Assembly: GCA_930367205.1 (NCBI GenBank)
Contig: OV884009.1
Coordinates: 105,731,189-105,795,188, forward strand
Length of the DNA stretch: 64,000 bases
From: Acanthosoma haemorrhoidale
Taxonomy: Eukaryota; Arthropoda; Insecta; Hemiptera; Acanthosomatidae
Direction of reading: 5' to 3'
Shown here: positions 45,380-59,642 of the stretch, piece after piece
How positions within the stretch are numbered: position 1 is the first letter of the stretch
Layout: every line of letters starts with the position of its first letter
The notes under the pieces: model-generated
What the model was told of the DNA's origin: nothing
Seen by the model: only the letters and a program-made list of their open reading frames with translations
Databases searched by the model: none
Made by a program: the position numbers and the translations under genes

Positions 45380-46095
45380 GTATGATCTGCTTTCTTCCAT
45401 CTGCGGATTTCCATCTGCAATTCGTTGCGGAAACGTGAAGAAAACGATCCTTTTTCGAAGAGAATGATGACAGGGGACGAAAAGTGGATCGTCTATAACA
45501 ATGTGGAGCGCAAACGCTCATGGGGGGAAGCGCAGCGAATTGCCACAAACAACCCCCAAAGAAGGTTACGCTCTCGATTTGGTGGGATTGGAGGGGTGTT
45601 GTCTTTTACGAACTTCTTCCCATGAACAGGACCATCAATTCGGATGTGTACTGTGACAAATTGAATGCAGCGATCCACCAGAAGTGTCTAGAACTAGCCA
45701 ACCGTAAAGGGATTGTCTTCCAGCACAACAATGCCAGACCGCACACTTCTTTGCAGACGCGGCAGAAGTTACTGGCGCTTGGCTGGGAAGTTTTGCCACA
45801 TCCTCCATATTCGCCTGACCTTGCACCTTCAGATTTCCACCTGTTTCAGTCTCTTCGAAATTCATTGAATGGACAGACCTTTAACTCTGAAGATGTAAAA
45901 ATCCACTTGGAAAATTTTTTTGCCAGTAAAGACAGGAAATTCTTTGTGTATGGAATTATGAATCTGCCCATGAGATGGCAGAAGATACTGTAACAAAACG
46001 GCAATTATATCATTGATCGAATAAATCGCTTTGTGTTTAAAAGTTGTGTCTTATTTTCGCTTAAAAAACCGAACAGTCTTTTTGGCCAACCTGAT
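45380..46095 (+). mobile_element. mariner transposase 3' part with one terminal repeat
   Basis: Plus-strand pieces in shifted frames: DPFSKRMMTGDEKWIVYNNV near 45442-45500 (first catalytic Asp kept), PKKVTLSIWWDWRGVVFYEL then LANRKGIVFQHNNARPHTSL (second Asp changed to Asn), HPPYSPDLAPSDFHLFQSLR (third Asp kept), and a C-terminal end MRWQKIL. The right end TTTGGCCAACCTGA at 46082-46095 matches the style of a mariner terminal repeat. The 5' end and DNA-binding region are missing. Inactive. Confidence 0.85.
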
Positions 46096-46640
46096 AATTA
46101 ATACCATTTTTTCAAAAACTTATTAAGAATATCAAATAGTTCCATGAATATCTTCAGGTAATTCCTCTTTGATAGCCATCTTATGTCAGTATGAAGCAAT
46201 AGTCTGATCTGTTCAGCATTTTTACTCTTACTAAATTGTTAGAAGTTACTCACATTTACCATTTGCTTTGATAAAGTAAAACCCACATCAGTCGTTCTCT
46301 TCATTGTTTTTTTTCCCCCATAAATTCTCTTTTATTTATGCCCTGTGTTTTATTTCTGCTAAGTGCTCTAATAGTGATCAGAAAATTTTGCCTTTTACAG
46401 GTAATTTTTTTTTTTTAAGCAATAGCCTGGGAGACAAAAGGACTATGAGAGCCTCACCGCTATCCCCAGTGCTACCCCAGAGCTAATCCCTCACAAATAT
46501 ATATTTACATGTTCCCAATCAATGTCACGTCCCCCTCTCTTCATAGACATCTAAAACAAACAACAGTAAAATCAGTCCATAAATAGGCTGATTCAATATT
46601 AACTTGTTTTATGGCAATATTATAATATTGTAATATTAAC
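46096..46640. other. AT-rich non-coding DNA
   Basis: Nothing recognised between the mariner and BEL relics. Confidence 0.45.
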
Positions 46641-48440
46641 TGATTAGAGAACAAAAAGATATTGAGCGAATAATTTTGCCAATAAATGAGCTCCCAACAA
46701 CTTAAGACGGGGTATGATGACTACCTTCAAGGGTGCAACTCTGGTCAGATAACTTTCAAATTCACAGACATGGAGAATGTAACTACAAGCATAACTGAAG
46801 CTCGAGACATCATAAAATCCATGAAGTTGAATTTGGGAAGCATTGATATTCAATTGACAAGAATTAACTATATGTTCCAATGCACAGAGGGATTCCACAT
46901 ATTCAACCCAAGTGGTTGGTGAATCAGATGGTAAGGGGGGGGGTTATACCACTCCAAGTTGTATCACCTCAGCTGCTGTAAAAGTACCTTGGCCTTACAG
47001 GCTACTGGAGAAATAAATCCACATGGATCATACAGATGAGTAACCTCAAAGAGGACCCTACTTTTAGTTACTATAGAGGTATCATGGTGATTAATTGTTT
47101 CCTGAAATGAATACTTCAACAAATCACTATCAGTGGCCCAACTCTTTAACACAATGATTAGGATCAGAAGACAAAGAGAAAAAAGATTGGGGAAGATCGT
47201 TAATTAAATCAAGGTGGTTAGCTGCCCACTTCTTAAGGGTAAAGCCACTGGGAAAAGAGTATAAGTTAATTCATCTGTAAGTTGGATCGTTGAAGCTATA
47301 GTGAGTCTACCCCCATGCATGTCTACTAATCTATTAGTTAATACTACCTGAGTAGTTAAAGCCATGACTTCCACAGGATCAGAAATAGGCGCTCACCATT
47401 AAATACAATAGAGCGGGTCCTCAGAATTGGTCTGACTTTGACAGAAAAATTGCTTATGTCGCACAAACATAATTGAAAAAATTAAAAAGAATTAAAACAT
47501 AAAAAATGTGAGTTATGAACCAGTTTGCAAAATATCATTTAGGTAGCATCAGATGTTGCCAATAGTTTTGGAACTGGTATTGAAGACTACTCTTATTTTC
47601 GACATATTACCATGAGTCTTTAAAATACCGTCATTTGGTATGATATATTTTGGAGGATCATGACCCAGAAGGGGTAACATATGATGTTCACACTTATATG
47701 TTTTCATAAATTTGACATATAGATTGTTGGGCATGTCTGCCAGGGAAGGTCTCGTCAACCTAGCCACTTCCTGCTGGGCATCAGAAAGAAAAAGATACAA
47801 CTGTGGTCTTTGACTTTTGCTGGTAGCCTAATTAGCAGGCCACTTACCTACACCTAATGCGTGTTTCTCTATTGATCTGACTCCATACGATCTTATAAGG
47901 TTTGTGGCCCGACAGTGCACTGTGTTCAGGAGAAGAGGTATGGGCTAGGTTTTTAGGTAGATTATGAGACATGGCCTTAGAATGACCACAAGTTACAATC
48001 GATATCTAAGAGTAGGTAAAAACCCCCTGGAACCCAAAGGTGAGTGTGAACCGGAAAGAGGTAGACTGCACTGCTGGGGGAAACACTACTCGCATAATTT
48101 GTAGGCCCCTGTTTGGAACTCCACTGGGAAGGCCATGAATGCCGAACTAAAGCTAGGAAGGTTATAAAAAAGAGGTGTAGAGATAATTAAATAAGAAAGC
48201 CATGGTTCAAGCAGAGCTACTGGCGATAGTGCAAAGAGAGGGAAACTTCAAGTGTCTGATTCTGACTGCATAAAAAAGTTCAGAATTTCTACCTTATAAA
48301 GGCAGGAGGTCATTCCTGTGCCCAACCAATGTTAGACCCATTTATTTCAGTCAATCAGGTGATTGTTTATTCCAATAAGAGGCTACTACACCAGTGCCCC
48401 TAGTGAGCACTTGCATTGACGGGATTGTGAACTAGTTCTA
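46640..48440 (-). mobile_element. BEL/Pao retrotransposon relic (5' LTR and RT-RNase H pieces)
   Basis: Minus-strand order: LTR at 48440-47880, then 47800-47549 (HMLPLLGHDPPKYIIPNDGI, LKTHGNMSKIRVVFNTSSKT, the BEL/Pao RT opening YYIPHHGVLK...KLRVVFDASAK). Next come 47152-46964 (VLFEVTHLYDPCGFISPVAC, KAKVLLQQL, late RT) and 46898-46644 (IQLHGFYDVSSFSYACSYI then RVAPLKVVIIPRLKLLGAHL, the BEL/Pao RNase H region). The catalytic centre of RT between the pieces and all of gag and integrase are deleted or unreadable. Dead copy. Confidence 0.8.
47880..48440 (-). repeat. BEL/Pao LTR
   Basis: Related in inverse orientation to 43200-43830; contains a TATA-like TATAAAGG region near 48294. It lies directly 5' of the BEL/Pao coding pieces. 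Ends not resolved. Confidence 0.65.
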
Positions 48441-49929
48441 TCTCTCTATACTTACGCTGAGGATTTATTGATATAAAAATATGGGAAGGTAGGTGGATGT
48501 TTTCTAGCCCGTAAAGAGGGTAACTGGTATTTGTCAGTGGTGAAGAAGTTGGCACAACACAGATTATTAAAAGTGTGTCTTTCCCAAATATAGGCTCCAA
48601 TGAGTTAAATCTTTGAACTGAACTCCCAAAATAAAAATTTAAGTTATGTTACTTGATATTATTATCAACCCAAAGGTTTCTTAAATGGAGGAATACTTAT
48701 GTAACATACAAATTGAAATCAAAGTTTTCATACAATGACACTTTTCCACTACATCAATTGATGCCTTCAATTGATCTAGTCTCCATCTGCTGCCCAATAT
48801 TATTTGAACCTTGTATGTCTGGTACTGGTACATCAATGTGAACTATATCCCAGCCAGAGGAATCCATTTTACCTTAAAACAAATAAATATGAGTGATTAA
48901 TTAACTTCACAAATGTACTCAGATTATTTTATATTGTACTTTATAACTGGTAGTGGGCTATTCAATTCATTAACTGGTCTCCCCACAACTGTTCATTTGT
49001 TTTGATACAAGTGTTTTTGGTGAGTATATCACCATTCTCAAGTATCTAAAAACATAAGAAAAAAAAAAATTGACTAAATTAATGGGTAATTTTATTCCTC
49101 ACTTAAAGTAAGTCAATATGAAAATATTGCATTTTATTCCAGTAACAGAGAAAATCGTATAACTGGATCGAAAAATAAGTGAATCGCATAAATTAAGCAT
49201 TTCTATTACAAATGCTCATAAATAGATATTAACTATAAATGATAATGCGCTAAAAAATATTAAAAATTTGATATATGAGTTCTAAAATGTTTAAAATTGA
49301 ATACCTATAACAATATATTAATATTATATTAAAATGACATACAGATTAACAAAAAGTATTCAAAGAAATGGAAGAGGAACTATTCAAGAGCTTTTTCTAG
49401 AGTTTTATATATTTTTTTACTCATATTGATGTTAACTATAACAAAACTAAAGACTTACCAAATGGTAAAAAAAGATAGTTTTTTTCCAAATTCAATCCAA
49501 AAGTCAATTTCCAGATAAAGATTGTAGTAGGGGATTCTAGCTAAAAAATCATTACTACATTCTCTGGATTTCCCGAAATCCATAACAATGAATCATAAAT
49601 TTAAAAGAAATATTTTTAACTCCAATAGACTTAAAAAAATTTTAAAAGAAAGAAAAGGTTGTTTTACTTTGCAGGTCAAATGACTCTTTCCTGTTCTTCT
49701 AAGTATACTTGCTTATAATAAATGAGAAAAACACTTTTTTTTAGATTTTCATTGTTTTAAGACTTAGCAAATCAAAATAAACAAATTATAAAAATAAAAA
49801 GAAATTTAAAGGTACTTAAAAATCAGTTTAAAGTCCTTTGACCTGGTCCGTATTTCTATCACTGATGTTGTTAGCACTTTTGATCGGAAGGATTGATCCC
49901 CATACTTTAATCCCTTGTGTCCAGATTAG
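48441..49929. other. AT-rich non-coding DNA
   Basis: No coding or mobile element signature seen. Confidence 0.45.

Positions 49930-49973
<44 letters not shown>
49930..49973. repeat. (TA)n microsatellite, about 22 units
   Basis: Uninterrupted TA run at the 3' edge of the following minus-strand LINE relic. Confidence 0.95.
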
Positions 49974-49976
<3 letters not shown>

Positions 49977-51260
49977 TATTTTGTTTTCTAATGTGATGTG
50001 GGATATCTTGCTAAGCAGTCTAAACAGCTGTCTGAACTGTCAGTTGAATTCCTGTCTCTTTAAAATCTCTCATGAGGGTTCCAGATTAATCTTTTGTCAA
50101 GATAGAATCATACATATGGCACTGGGTCTTACATGGGAAGAAGATAGTCTAGCATTGAAAAGTACTGGTGGGCTCATTTTCCAAGGGTTGCACCAATGTG
50201 AAATTTGTAGGTTATGGGATGCTATGTCAGGGTTTTGATGGGGTTAAAGGACAGTTGTGTCATCAGCAAAGATGGTTAGAAAGGAGCCAGCATTGAGAGG
50301 AATGTAGAGATGCAGTATATGGATGGTATAGAGAAGAGGGCCAAGAACACTACCCTGAGAACTCTGGCTTCAACCGCCAAGTGGTATGAATATTTTGAGC
50401 CACTTGTAAGCAGCGGTCAGATAGGTAGGAGCAAAGATTAAGGAAATATATTTGTGAGAAGATAAATTTCAGTTTGAAGAGCAAACCAGGATGCCAAACC
50501 TGGTTAAATTCCGTAGTCACATCGAGGGCCAGAGCATAAGTGCTCTGCTTTCCAGGGCTGAGGGAAAGTGGTCGACAACTCAAAGCTCCTGCTGCACTGT
50601 GGAATGTTAGAAGTGGAACCAAATCTTATGTGCTGCTAGAAGATTCTGGGAGTCCAAAATGGGAAGAAGTCCTTTATAATAAGGATCTTCTTGAAAATTT
50701 TGGAGAGTATTGGGAGACGACTGATGGGCCGATGATGAAGAGCTATTATATGGTTTACCAGGCTTCAGTAATAATATCACAATGAAAAATTTCCAATGCA
50801 CGGTTCTTAAGCTACAGTGGATAAAGAAGTCTAGATGGTCAGGATTTTTATGAGGATGCTGTAGGCCAGTAAGTAGGAGAGTGCTTTCAGTAAGGAGTTT
50901 GTTGTTCTCGATCCCCACTGTAGCTGATTGTTGTTGAAGTACTAAAGGACTGATGCTTACTGGACTCCTGCCAGGAAATGATTTATAAGGGAGTTCAAGA
51001 GGGAAAGGATGAGATCAGAGTTGGAATCGTTTGGTGGACAATACACTGCAGCTAATGTAACAGAATTGGTATAGGTGCTAATAGGAACGGCTGAAGTGTG
51101 ATATAGATTACTGGATTGCAAGGGAAAAGGATGGTGGATAAGGGATTAGCAGATCAGGGCAGTATCAGCACTAGCACTGTACCACCACCACCAGCACTCA
51201 AGGTAGTGTTCTTGGCCCTCTTCTCTATACTATCCATACACTACAGCACCACACTGGAGG
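49974..51260 (-). mobile_element. Jockey-like LINE, endonuclease end and RT
   Basis: Minus-strand order: 51060-50970 suggests the endonuclease block (CPPNDSNSDLILSLLNSLI), 50918-50607 reads HPHKNPDHLDFFIHCSLRT, KPGKPYNSSSSSAHQSSPNT and LLPILDSQNLLAAHKIWFHF (RT entry, usual form KPGK...SYRPIsLL...EkIl..rLlpil...iP.hQfGFR). 50622-50350 reads ALDVTTEFNQVWHPGLLFKL (domain A, with the second conserved position changed) and NLCSYLSDRCLQV. Continuation past a stop gives GSVLGPLLYTIHILHLY near 50355-50310. Frameshifted and dead. A TA microsatellite lies at its 3' side. Confidence 0.8.
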
Positions 51261-54200
51261 TAGAAGTCCTGTCTGGATGGAAGGTAAAGTGAAATTGTAA
51301 AATTGAAGAATTTTAAAGTTGGAAAAGTTAAATTTAGAGCCCTCGAGCATTAACATTTCTTAATCAATTATATCCTCCTCCTCATGGTATTGCAGTTTTA
51401 GTATAAGAATTGCCTCTATTAGATGTTGTGTCGATACTAATATTTTTCTATATATTTTTATGTCTCTTCATTGCCAAGATCTGAGATGATGCAATTCCAA
51501 CGACCTTGAACATCGATATATGCCTGTTACCCACACACGGCATATGTAAATATTTACTTATAAATAAATTTATTCTTTCACGCGAGTAAAATCAAACACA
51601 AGCATCTGTTAGGTCACATAAACAATGATATAATATTTTGAGTCACACTAATGATATATTTTATTCAAAGGTTTAAATTATTTTAGAGAGGTTAATGACA
51701 GATCTATTTAAATTTGGTCTTCTAATGAATTAATTAATTAATAATTAAGTTGAGAGATATTGGGAAATCGTACCATTCTGGGATAAGTCTGAATGATGCT
51801 TATCACAAGATATAAAAAGGCATTCATACAGTATATAGTGTACACGCATTACTGTGGTTAACATTACTGTTTCATGATATCAGTGCTCAAATCACTAGAT
51901 ATATGAATTTATTTGATCACAATAATTAGATGTGGGTAATGCCTGAAAGGATAGCAGGCTGATGAGGGCGTAAATAATAAAAAAAACAAAGATGTGAGAG
52001 ATTAGAGAAGGTTTTGGCATCAATTCACATAATCAACTTAATGAAGTCAAGGTTAGGAATAAAGAATAGAGACAGGGACTCATCATGATGGGTAGCTTTT
52101 ATTTTGAAAAAAATTCACTTTAAATTTAGCTTTTTAGAAATATAAGTTTAATTTTTGATAAAACTAATTGATTTTTATTAGAAAAGGTTTAACTCTATTA
52201 TCATGTTCCAATAAATTTAATTAGAACTAATAGTTTAATAAAACTTTTATAAAAGTTTTTGTTAAACTGTTAAAAGAAAACTTTGAATAAATTAAATAAA
52301 TGTTTGAATCCCTGCACATAGAAACATAAAACGAGGTAAGGTACGGAAATGAAATGATTGAGGAGCATAGGTTATAGGACCTGTTTTTTTTAGATTTAAC
52401 TATCTTTATTTTATAAGGGTTATATTAATTTCATGTTATATAAAATGATTTTATTAAGTTGCCAGGCACCAGAGTTCAACTCAAATTATCACAAGTATGC
52501 ATAAAAAAAATATTAAATTAATAATTTACTTGTTGGAAAAAATAGAGAAACCTGCAACAAAACTATTATAATTTTTAGTAGACCTTAAAAATATAATTAA
52601 TGTCTTTATGAAGTTTCTTTCTGGTTATTCATTCTGCCGATTCACTTTTCACTAAATTATTGATGCTAAACTTACAATTACCGAGAAATAATTGAGTGAT
52701 TTGTACTACAAGATTATTAATAAACTCTTTATCTGTGTTATCAGATCATACTCCGGGATGGCAATGCATTGGTTAATAGAGGTCTGACAAACATTGAATA
52801 AATTATTGTTTTAAATTCCAAGTAAATACTATAATATTATCAAATAGTGAATAAAAAAATAAATAAAACTATAAATCTTATTCCATAAAAAAAAAAGACA
52901 TTTCATTATTAAGAAAACATGTGAATCTACTATCGAAATCTATTCAGTATATGATACACACCAATTTTCAAGCCACTTTTTTTTTTAATTAAGTTAATCT
53001 TGTATGCAGTAATTAAATTGTCCTCAACATCATGGTACCAAAATACATTTGTTTCCCTGAACAATATGAGAGATATTAAAAAAAAAAATTATTAAATACA
53101 TTCATTACTTTAAATATATACAATTATGCACACAAACTACTACAATTTGTAAGCAATGGATATGTCTATTATGATAGAGTATGTCTAGATAATTTGTAAC
53201 AAAAATCCACTGGAAATACTAATACTTTCTGCCTTAATTTAATATTGCATAGTTAATATCAAAAATTAATGACTTTGATAACTGTCTAAACCTTTTTTTC
53301 CAATGATCAACGGAAACTAACAGGCTCCTAAGCTTTCAAGTACTTATTTGACACTCCGCTTCTTCTTAGACATGCCCAACTAATTACTAACTACCTACTT
53401 TTCAAAGAATTTAAGAAGGTCAATTTAACTTTAATTCATAAACACCCTTCCTCCCAAGATTTTAGGATCATTCGAACTAAGTTTCTCAACCTCAAAATTC
53501 TAATTGAAAGTGTTGGCTAGGCCTGCAACTACAACAGAGGGTCATGACAACCATATAATTGAGAAAAACAAACTGTAGCTCTATCAAGTAATGCGAGTCT
53601 TAGGCATAATCCTCAATTAGTTTATCTGTAAGCCATTAAATTAATATCCCAACATGTAGTTGAATGATGATCCATTCAACGATATACCGCTAAAACTGAC
53701 ATTTATTATTCTCTGACATATTTATTACTCAATTTAATATCCAACTGACAATGAAGAAAGTAACAACTTATTTGGTATTTTCATCTCGATTATAACTGAT
53801 AATGTTACAAACCTGATATGTAGATGAACTCATTGTAGGTTCAGCATAATTCCGTCTAAATAACATTTTCTTCAGGTACATATCAAAAATTACCTTAAGA
53901 CTTTTGTATTTCAATGATGACAATTAACAGTTTTAACTACTAAAAATATTACGACACAGATTACATTTTAAACTTTAAACATTTTTAACACAAGCAAGTT
54001 TATGATTAATTTCCATGAGCTTAGTTATCATAACTTAATGCAAACCAATTTTCGCTAGAAATCCAACCAAATGATGGTTCACTTTGAGGCGGTATCTGAA
54101 CTGGTGAGGAACTAATAGAGAGGTCTCATAAGGTAGTGAGTAACTATGTTATTTATGCATTATCAACTTGAGATGATTGTGGCTTTGTGCTTATCAGGAA

Positions 54201-54440
54201 TATTTTTTACAGAGTATAGAAAACAAAAAAATAGATCACAGGATTTAGGCAGAGCTGCAACTAAGCTGTGGAAAGGTAAAAAGTTATTATTGTATAAAAT
54301 AAAAATTATTATAAAAAAAACTAAATTATTGTGGACTTAAGTACATAGCATTACATATTCAAATTAATAATTTGCGATTACATATTATATTGCATTTAAG
54401 ACCCAAGAATAAATTCATTTCCAAAGACCTTTAACTTAAA
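51261..54440. other. Long AT-rich non-coding stretch
   Basis: About 3.2 kb with no open frame of recognised family, no transposon protein and no clear repeats. Confidence 0.5.
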
Positions 54441-54981
54441 ATTAAATACTGTTGAAGATCAATTGCTAAATATGTTCTTTGCCCTGAAACTAACAAATGT
54501 ATAAATGTTTTCGATAACAACTGTTGTATCTCAATCATTTTTAAATAAATTGCGCTTTCAAACTTATCTAATCTATGTTAGGGGATGACTTATTGGGCAT
54601 TATTATGTCCCTTTTCAGAAATTAAATACTGTTGAAGATCAATTGCTAAATATGTTCTTTGCCCTGAAACTAACAAATGTATATATGTTTTCGATAACAA
54701 CTGTTGTATCTCAATCATTTTTAAATAAATTGCGCTTTCAAACTTATCTAATCTATGTTAGGGGATGACTTATTGGGCATTATTATGTCCCTTTTCAGAA
54801 AATTAAATACTGTTGAAGATCAATTGCTTAATATGTTCTTTGCCCTGAAACAAACAAATGTATATATGTTTTCGATAACAACTGTTGTATCTTAATCTTT
54901 TTTAAATAAATTGCGCTTTCAAACTTATCTAATCTATGTTAGGGGATGACTAGTTGGGCATGATTATGTCCCTTTTCAGAA
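54441..54981. repeat. 180-bp tandem repeat, three near-identical units
   Basis: Units start with ATTAAATACTGTTGAAGATC at 54441, 54621 and 54802 and end with TTATGTCCCTTTTCAGAA. Units 1 and 2 differ at about one base; unit 3 has a few more changes (for example GCTTAATATG for GCTAAATATG, ACTAGTTGGG for ACTTATTGGG). No coding capacity. Confidence 0.95.
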
Positions 54982-56460
54982 AATCAAATAAATTAAATTA
55001 GAAATTGTTGTCAGGGTAAAAATATTTACTGGCCTCAAGAATGCCTACAAATGGTACCATGACTTGGAATTTACTTCTCAGCGTTATCTCAATGATATGT
55101 AAATCTTTAACCAGTAAGACCCATTTCGTGGAGTCCCGCTAGATTTACGTCAGCAGAATCCCAAATAAAGAGTAAGTTATGATAAGAAGGATAAAATTTA
55201 AGAAAGCCAATGAGTGACAAAAATGTTTATAACCTGACTATAACCCTTCTCTCGAGAGGCAAACTGAAATAGCAATGACGCAGCTGAAAAACAATAGAAC
55301 GACCATTAAGTCGATAGAAAGGTTACGTGTCGGTCGTGAACGAAATAAACTCAAAGATCTGTTTACTGACATAAATTATTCCATTTAATAAGGAAATGGT
55401 GATTGAACAACGAATCAATTTTAAATTCAATTTATTGTACACGAATTTATGACCAAGAAACGTTTACGGCCTGACAATCAATAAATTCAATTTGTTTATA
55501 TGATATATTATAAAAGCGTTCAATGAAAAACATAAAAAGCTCTTGATACTAGATATATCGCTCAGATTTAAAACTAATGACCCCGAACAAGCTCATAAAG
55601 TCGTTGAAAAAATGTCCATTTGTGAGAAGTGTGGGGACTTTTACCACGAAAAACTGTTTAGTTGGTATGGAATGAAGAACCACAATCTGAGGAAGGAAAT
55701 GGTTTAAAAACACAACTCCAAAGAAAACTCTCAAATTTTACCTTTTACCAAGAAGTTGGGATCGACAGCCAAATTGTTGTATTGCCTGATAGAGAATATT
55801 ATTGTTGACACTTCAGGAATCATCATGTATATAGCTGATCATGAGCAACACGTAGGCTTATTTAGCACCTTTTTTTTTTCTTCCTGCACAATTAAAAAAA
55901 AAAAAGTTTAAATTTCAAAATCTGCTTGTTTCGTCAAAACTTAATATTTTTTATTATTTTTGTTTACTTGAATTTTTTTTTTCTTACATTCCATTGATTT
56001 ATTTTCTATGTATAGCAACTCTATTAAAATTGGGCAGCGTCTCGTTATATAAAAAAAAACTTGAGTCTGTCTTTCTCTCTCCCTCTCATTCTCACACAAA
56101 CAAACGTTTAACACCTCAGTTTAAATTCATCTATCTAATTTTGTAATATAAAGTTTAAATTAGGGGGAAAAAAAATTAAGTATGAATTACTCAAACGAAC
56201 GACTGATCTCACATTGAACGTTCGGCGAACGAACGAATCACTCAAATGAACGTCTGTCCAATGAACGAACCATTGAAACGTTATTTAGACATTCCTTTGT
56301 ACAAACGTCAATTTTAAACAAATAAATCTATCATACACTACGAAATTCAAACCGACCTAATAAAACGCTACATTTTTTTTTATTTTTTGTGCATAATCGT
56401 GTTTTTAGATAGTCGTAATCGATATTGTTTTGTTAATTCGTTTTTTCTCACCTACAACAG
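54982..56460. other. AT-rich DNA with one unidentified short open stretch
   Basis: A 67-codon open stretch at 55504-55707 reads ...TNDPEQAHKVVEKMSICEKC then GDFYHEKLFSWYGM and a stop; it has a CxxC pair but no recognised family. An A/T-rich tract follows, and 56200-56260 is rich in GAACGAAC-type phrases. Confidence 0.3.
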
Positions 56461-56506
56461 GTGTTCTAAGAAGCAGGTTAAGTTACGAAACTACCTGGCC
56501 GCAAAG
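56461..56506 (+). CDS. Candidate isolated 46-bp exon of an unidentified gene
   Basis: A strong acceptor (TTTTTTCTCACCTACAACAG) and consensus donor (AAG|GTGAGT) enclose 46 GC-richer bases in AT-rich surroundings. With one base completing an upstream codon it reads CSKKQVKLRNYLAAK and ends in phase 0; a second frame (VLRSRLSYETTWPQ) is also open. I do not recognise the gene. Partner exons would lie in AT-rich flanks or beyond the window. Chance splice-like sites are possible. Confidence 0.35.
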
Positions 56507-57597
56507 GTGAGTCTATGGAATATTTTTAAAGAATTTAACGTATTTTAAAAACAGTTTTTCCTAACCAGATTCTGTTTTTACCTTATTTAAATCAAACCGG
56601 TATGACTTATGTAGGCTAATTATTCAATTAGTAGTGAGGATATGGAAGTTTTCGTATTGTTTTACAAAATGAAGCTCTTGGGGCATTTAAATAGACACAG
56701 GAGCAACACGGTTTGGGTTATGAATAAATTTCGTAATTTGGATATACATGAGCTCTTTTTAAACCAGGTAACAAAAAATTGAGAAAATTTACAGCATCAT
56801 TAAAAAGATACATATTGAAAAATAACATTGTTAAAACTTGTCAGTCGCTGTTTGTATGCTTTTGCTAAACAGGTGTCAATTCCGCTACCCAGAATTCTTG
56901 TTACGTCTTCTAGTAGCCACTATACTATGCAGCTCTTGCTTTTAAACTTTAAATTAGGGCTCAACTACAATTAATACAGGGCTCTTGCTTCTTTATTTTA
57001 GACATTTTTAACATTATAGTTGTTCTAAATCCCCCAGGATTTTAATTGTATTAACATTTGATAATATTTATTTTACTCAAACATTAAGTTTAATCGATTA
57101 AGGTCCGAATGGGTTGAGATATATTTTCAATCTGCAAAAAAATATATTTTAAGTATTCTGAATAAGGCAAGAGAACAACAGCGCCAGAGAACCCGTGTGG
57201 CAGATAGCCTGCCCTAACTTGAATTTTTTCTACAAATGAGAAAATATTTAAAAAAAAAAAAAGAAAAAAATGCTTGTTTACATTATTGGAAATTCTCGAG
57301 TAAGTTCAAGATCTCAGTGAACAGTTCTCTGAATAAATATTCGCCGATATCGCTAGTAAGTCAAAAGGTATTTTGGTTTCCAACAGAAGCTTATTTTTGA
57401 GATATGAAAGAAGATAACATATTGTAAAAACCTATAAAAATTAGGAGCTACCCAATTTTTGAGAAAACGCCCGTTATTTATTTGTATTCCCGTTAGTAGG
57501 GAATAATGATTGGATCGTGGTCATTATCAGTCAGGTAGATACGCGATTAGTTATCACCATAAATAGTAGCCCATAACTTAAAAGGTTTATTACAGTA
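56507..57597. other. AT-rich non-coding DNA
   Basis: Nothing recognised; possible intron of the gene containing the candidate exon. Confidence 0.4.
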
Positions 57598-57650
57598 AGC
57601 CCGTTTGAGGCTCAGCCTCAGGAAGGGCGGGAAAAAAAAAAAAAAAAAAG
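57598..57650 (+). mobile_element. 53-bp stub of the R1-like LINE 3' end with poly(A) and 14-bp target duplications
   Basis: GGTTTATTACAGTA occurs at 57584-57597 and again at 57651-57664. Between them lie AGCCCGTTTGAGGCTCAGCC, then TCAGGAAGGGCGGG and about 18 A. The body equals the last 30 or so bases of the LINE at 36985-37341. This is an extreme 5' truncation made by target-primed reverse transcription. Confidence 0.95.
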
Positions 57651-57664
57651 GGTTTATTACAGTA

Positions 57665-58696
57665 GTCGTCCCCAAAGTGTATTTATTTATTTCACTTGAG
57701 TCCTGGGGAGATTTTGTTTTGTTTATATCTAACAACTACTGCACAGAGGGCATGCTTTTCAACTTCATCTGTGAACAGCCAATTAGAATTTTTAATTGCA
57801 CAGGATACATTCAAATCAGCAATAAATCCCTGAAATATTATATACCTGGGAATACAAGTTGGCTGTAACTAGTTGATCGATCCATGGATCAGTAGCCTAG
57901 CAATATTATTATTATTATTTAAAAAATTATTTTTTAAACTTTGTGAATAAAATAATAAAAGAATACATGGGTTCTAAACTAAATTAAAATTTTGAATTAC
58001 AAAGATCCAAGGATTAGAGATCTTGCCATTTGATGTCTTTTAAAATTCGAGTCCTCGCAGAATGTTGTAGGCTTCCATCAACGCAGGATAACTTTTTCAA
58101 AAAACATTATTTGAGGAATCCATAAGACATCGGCCGATAGACCTTGGATGCGATTTCCGTTTACCTTTTTGGAGGGGGGGGGGGGCTGCAATAACAGTCA
58201 CATTTAGAGAAATTTAGGGAAATGGCACGCATTGAATAGCCCCGTTAAGCATTTTAATGCACCTTTTGGGAGAACCTTGAAAGCTTTATTGGGAATAAAA
58301 TCATCGCATTGTGATTTTTGCGATTTGGGGTTGGTATAATCGCAATTCATCTACCCCGTGTTGATTTGCCGTTTGTAAGCACCTGCATTGCCATATCGAT
58401 ATCAAGTTCTCTTTCTGCCTTTATCTACTATATTATTTGAAAATAATCGAAGTTTTGATAATCTTACTAATTAATTCTTCCAAACATCCAGGACTTAGCA
58501 CACTGTTGTCACTTCTCCTTCTTTGGGATAGTTTGGGCTGATGTACATGATTTACACCGTTGGCCGCTTTATCTAGTTAGTTGCTATAGATTCAACTTTA
58601 TCTTTTTGGTCTTTTCATTTTGCTTTTCTAACCACTTGGCCGGCTTCTTTTTTGACAGATTCATATTCTTCTCTGTTTGCCGACGTAACGAAAATC
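57665..58696. other. Non-coding DNA with G-run
   Basis: Holds a G12 run near 58175. No recognised gene. Confidence 0.4.
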
Positions 58697-59642
<946 letters not shown>

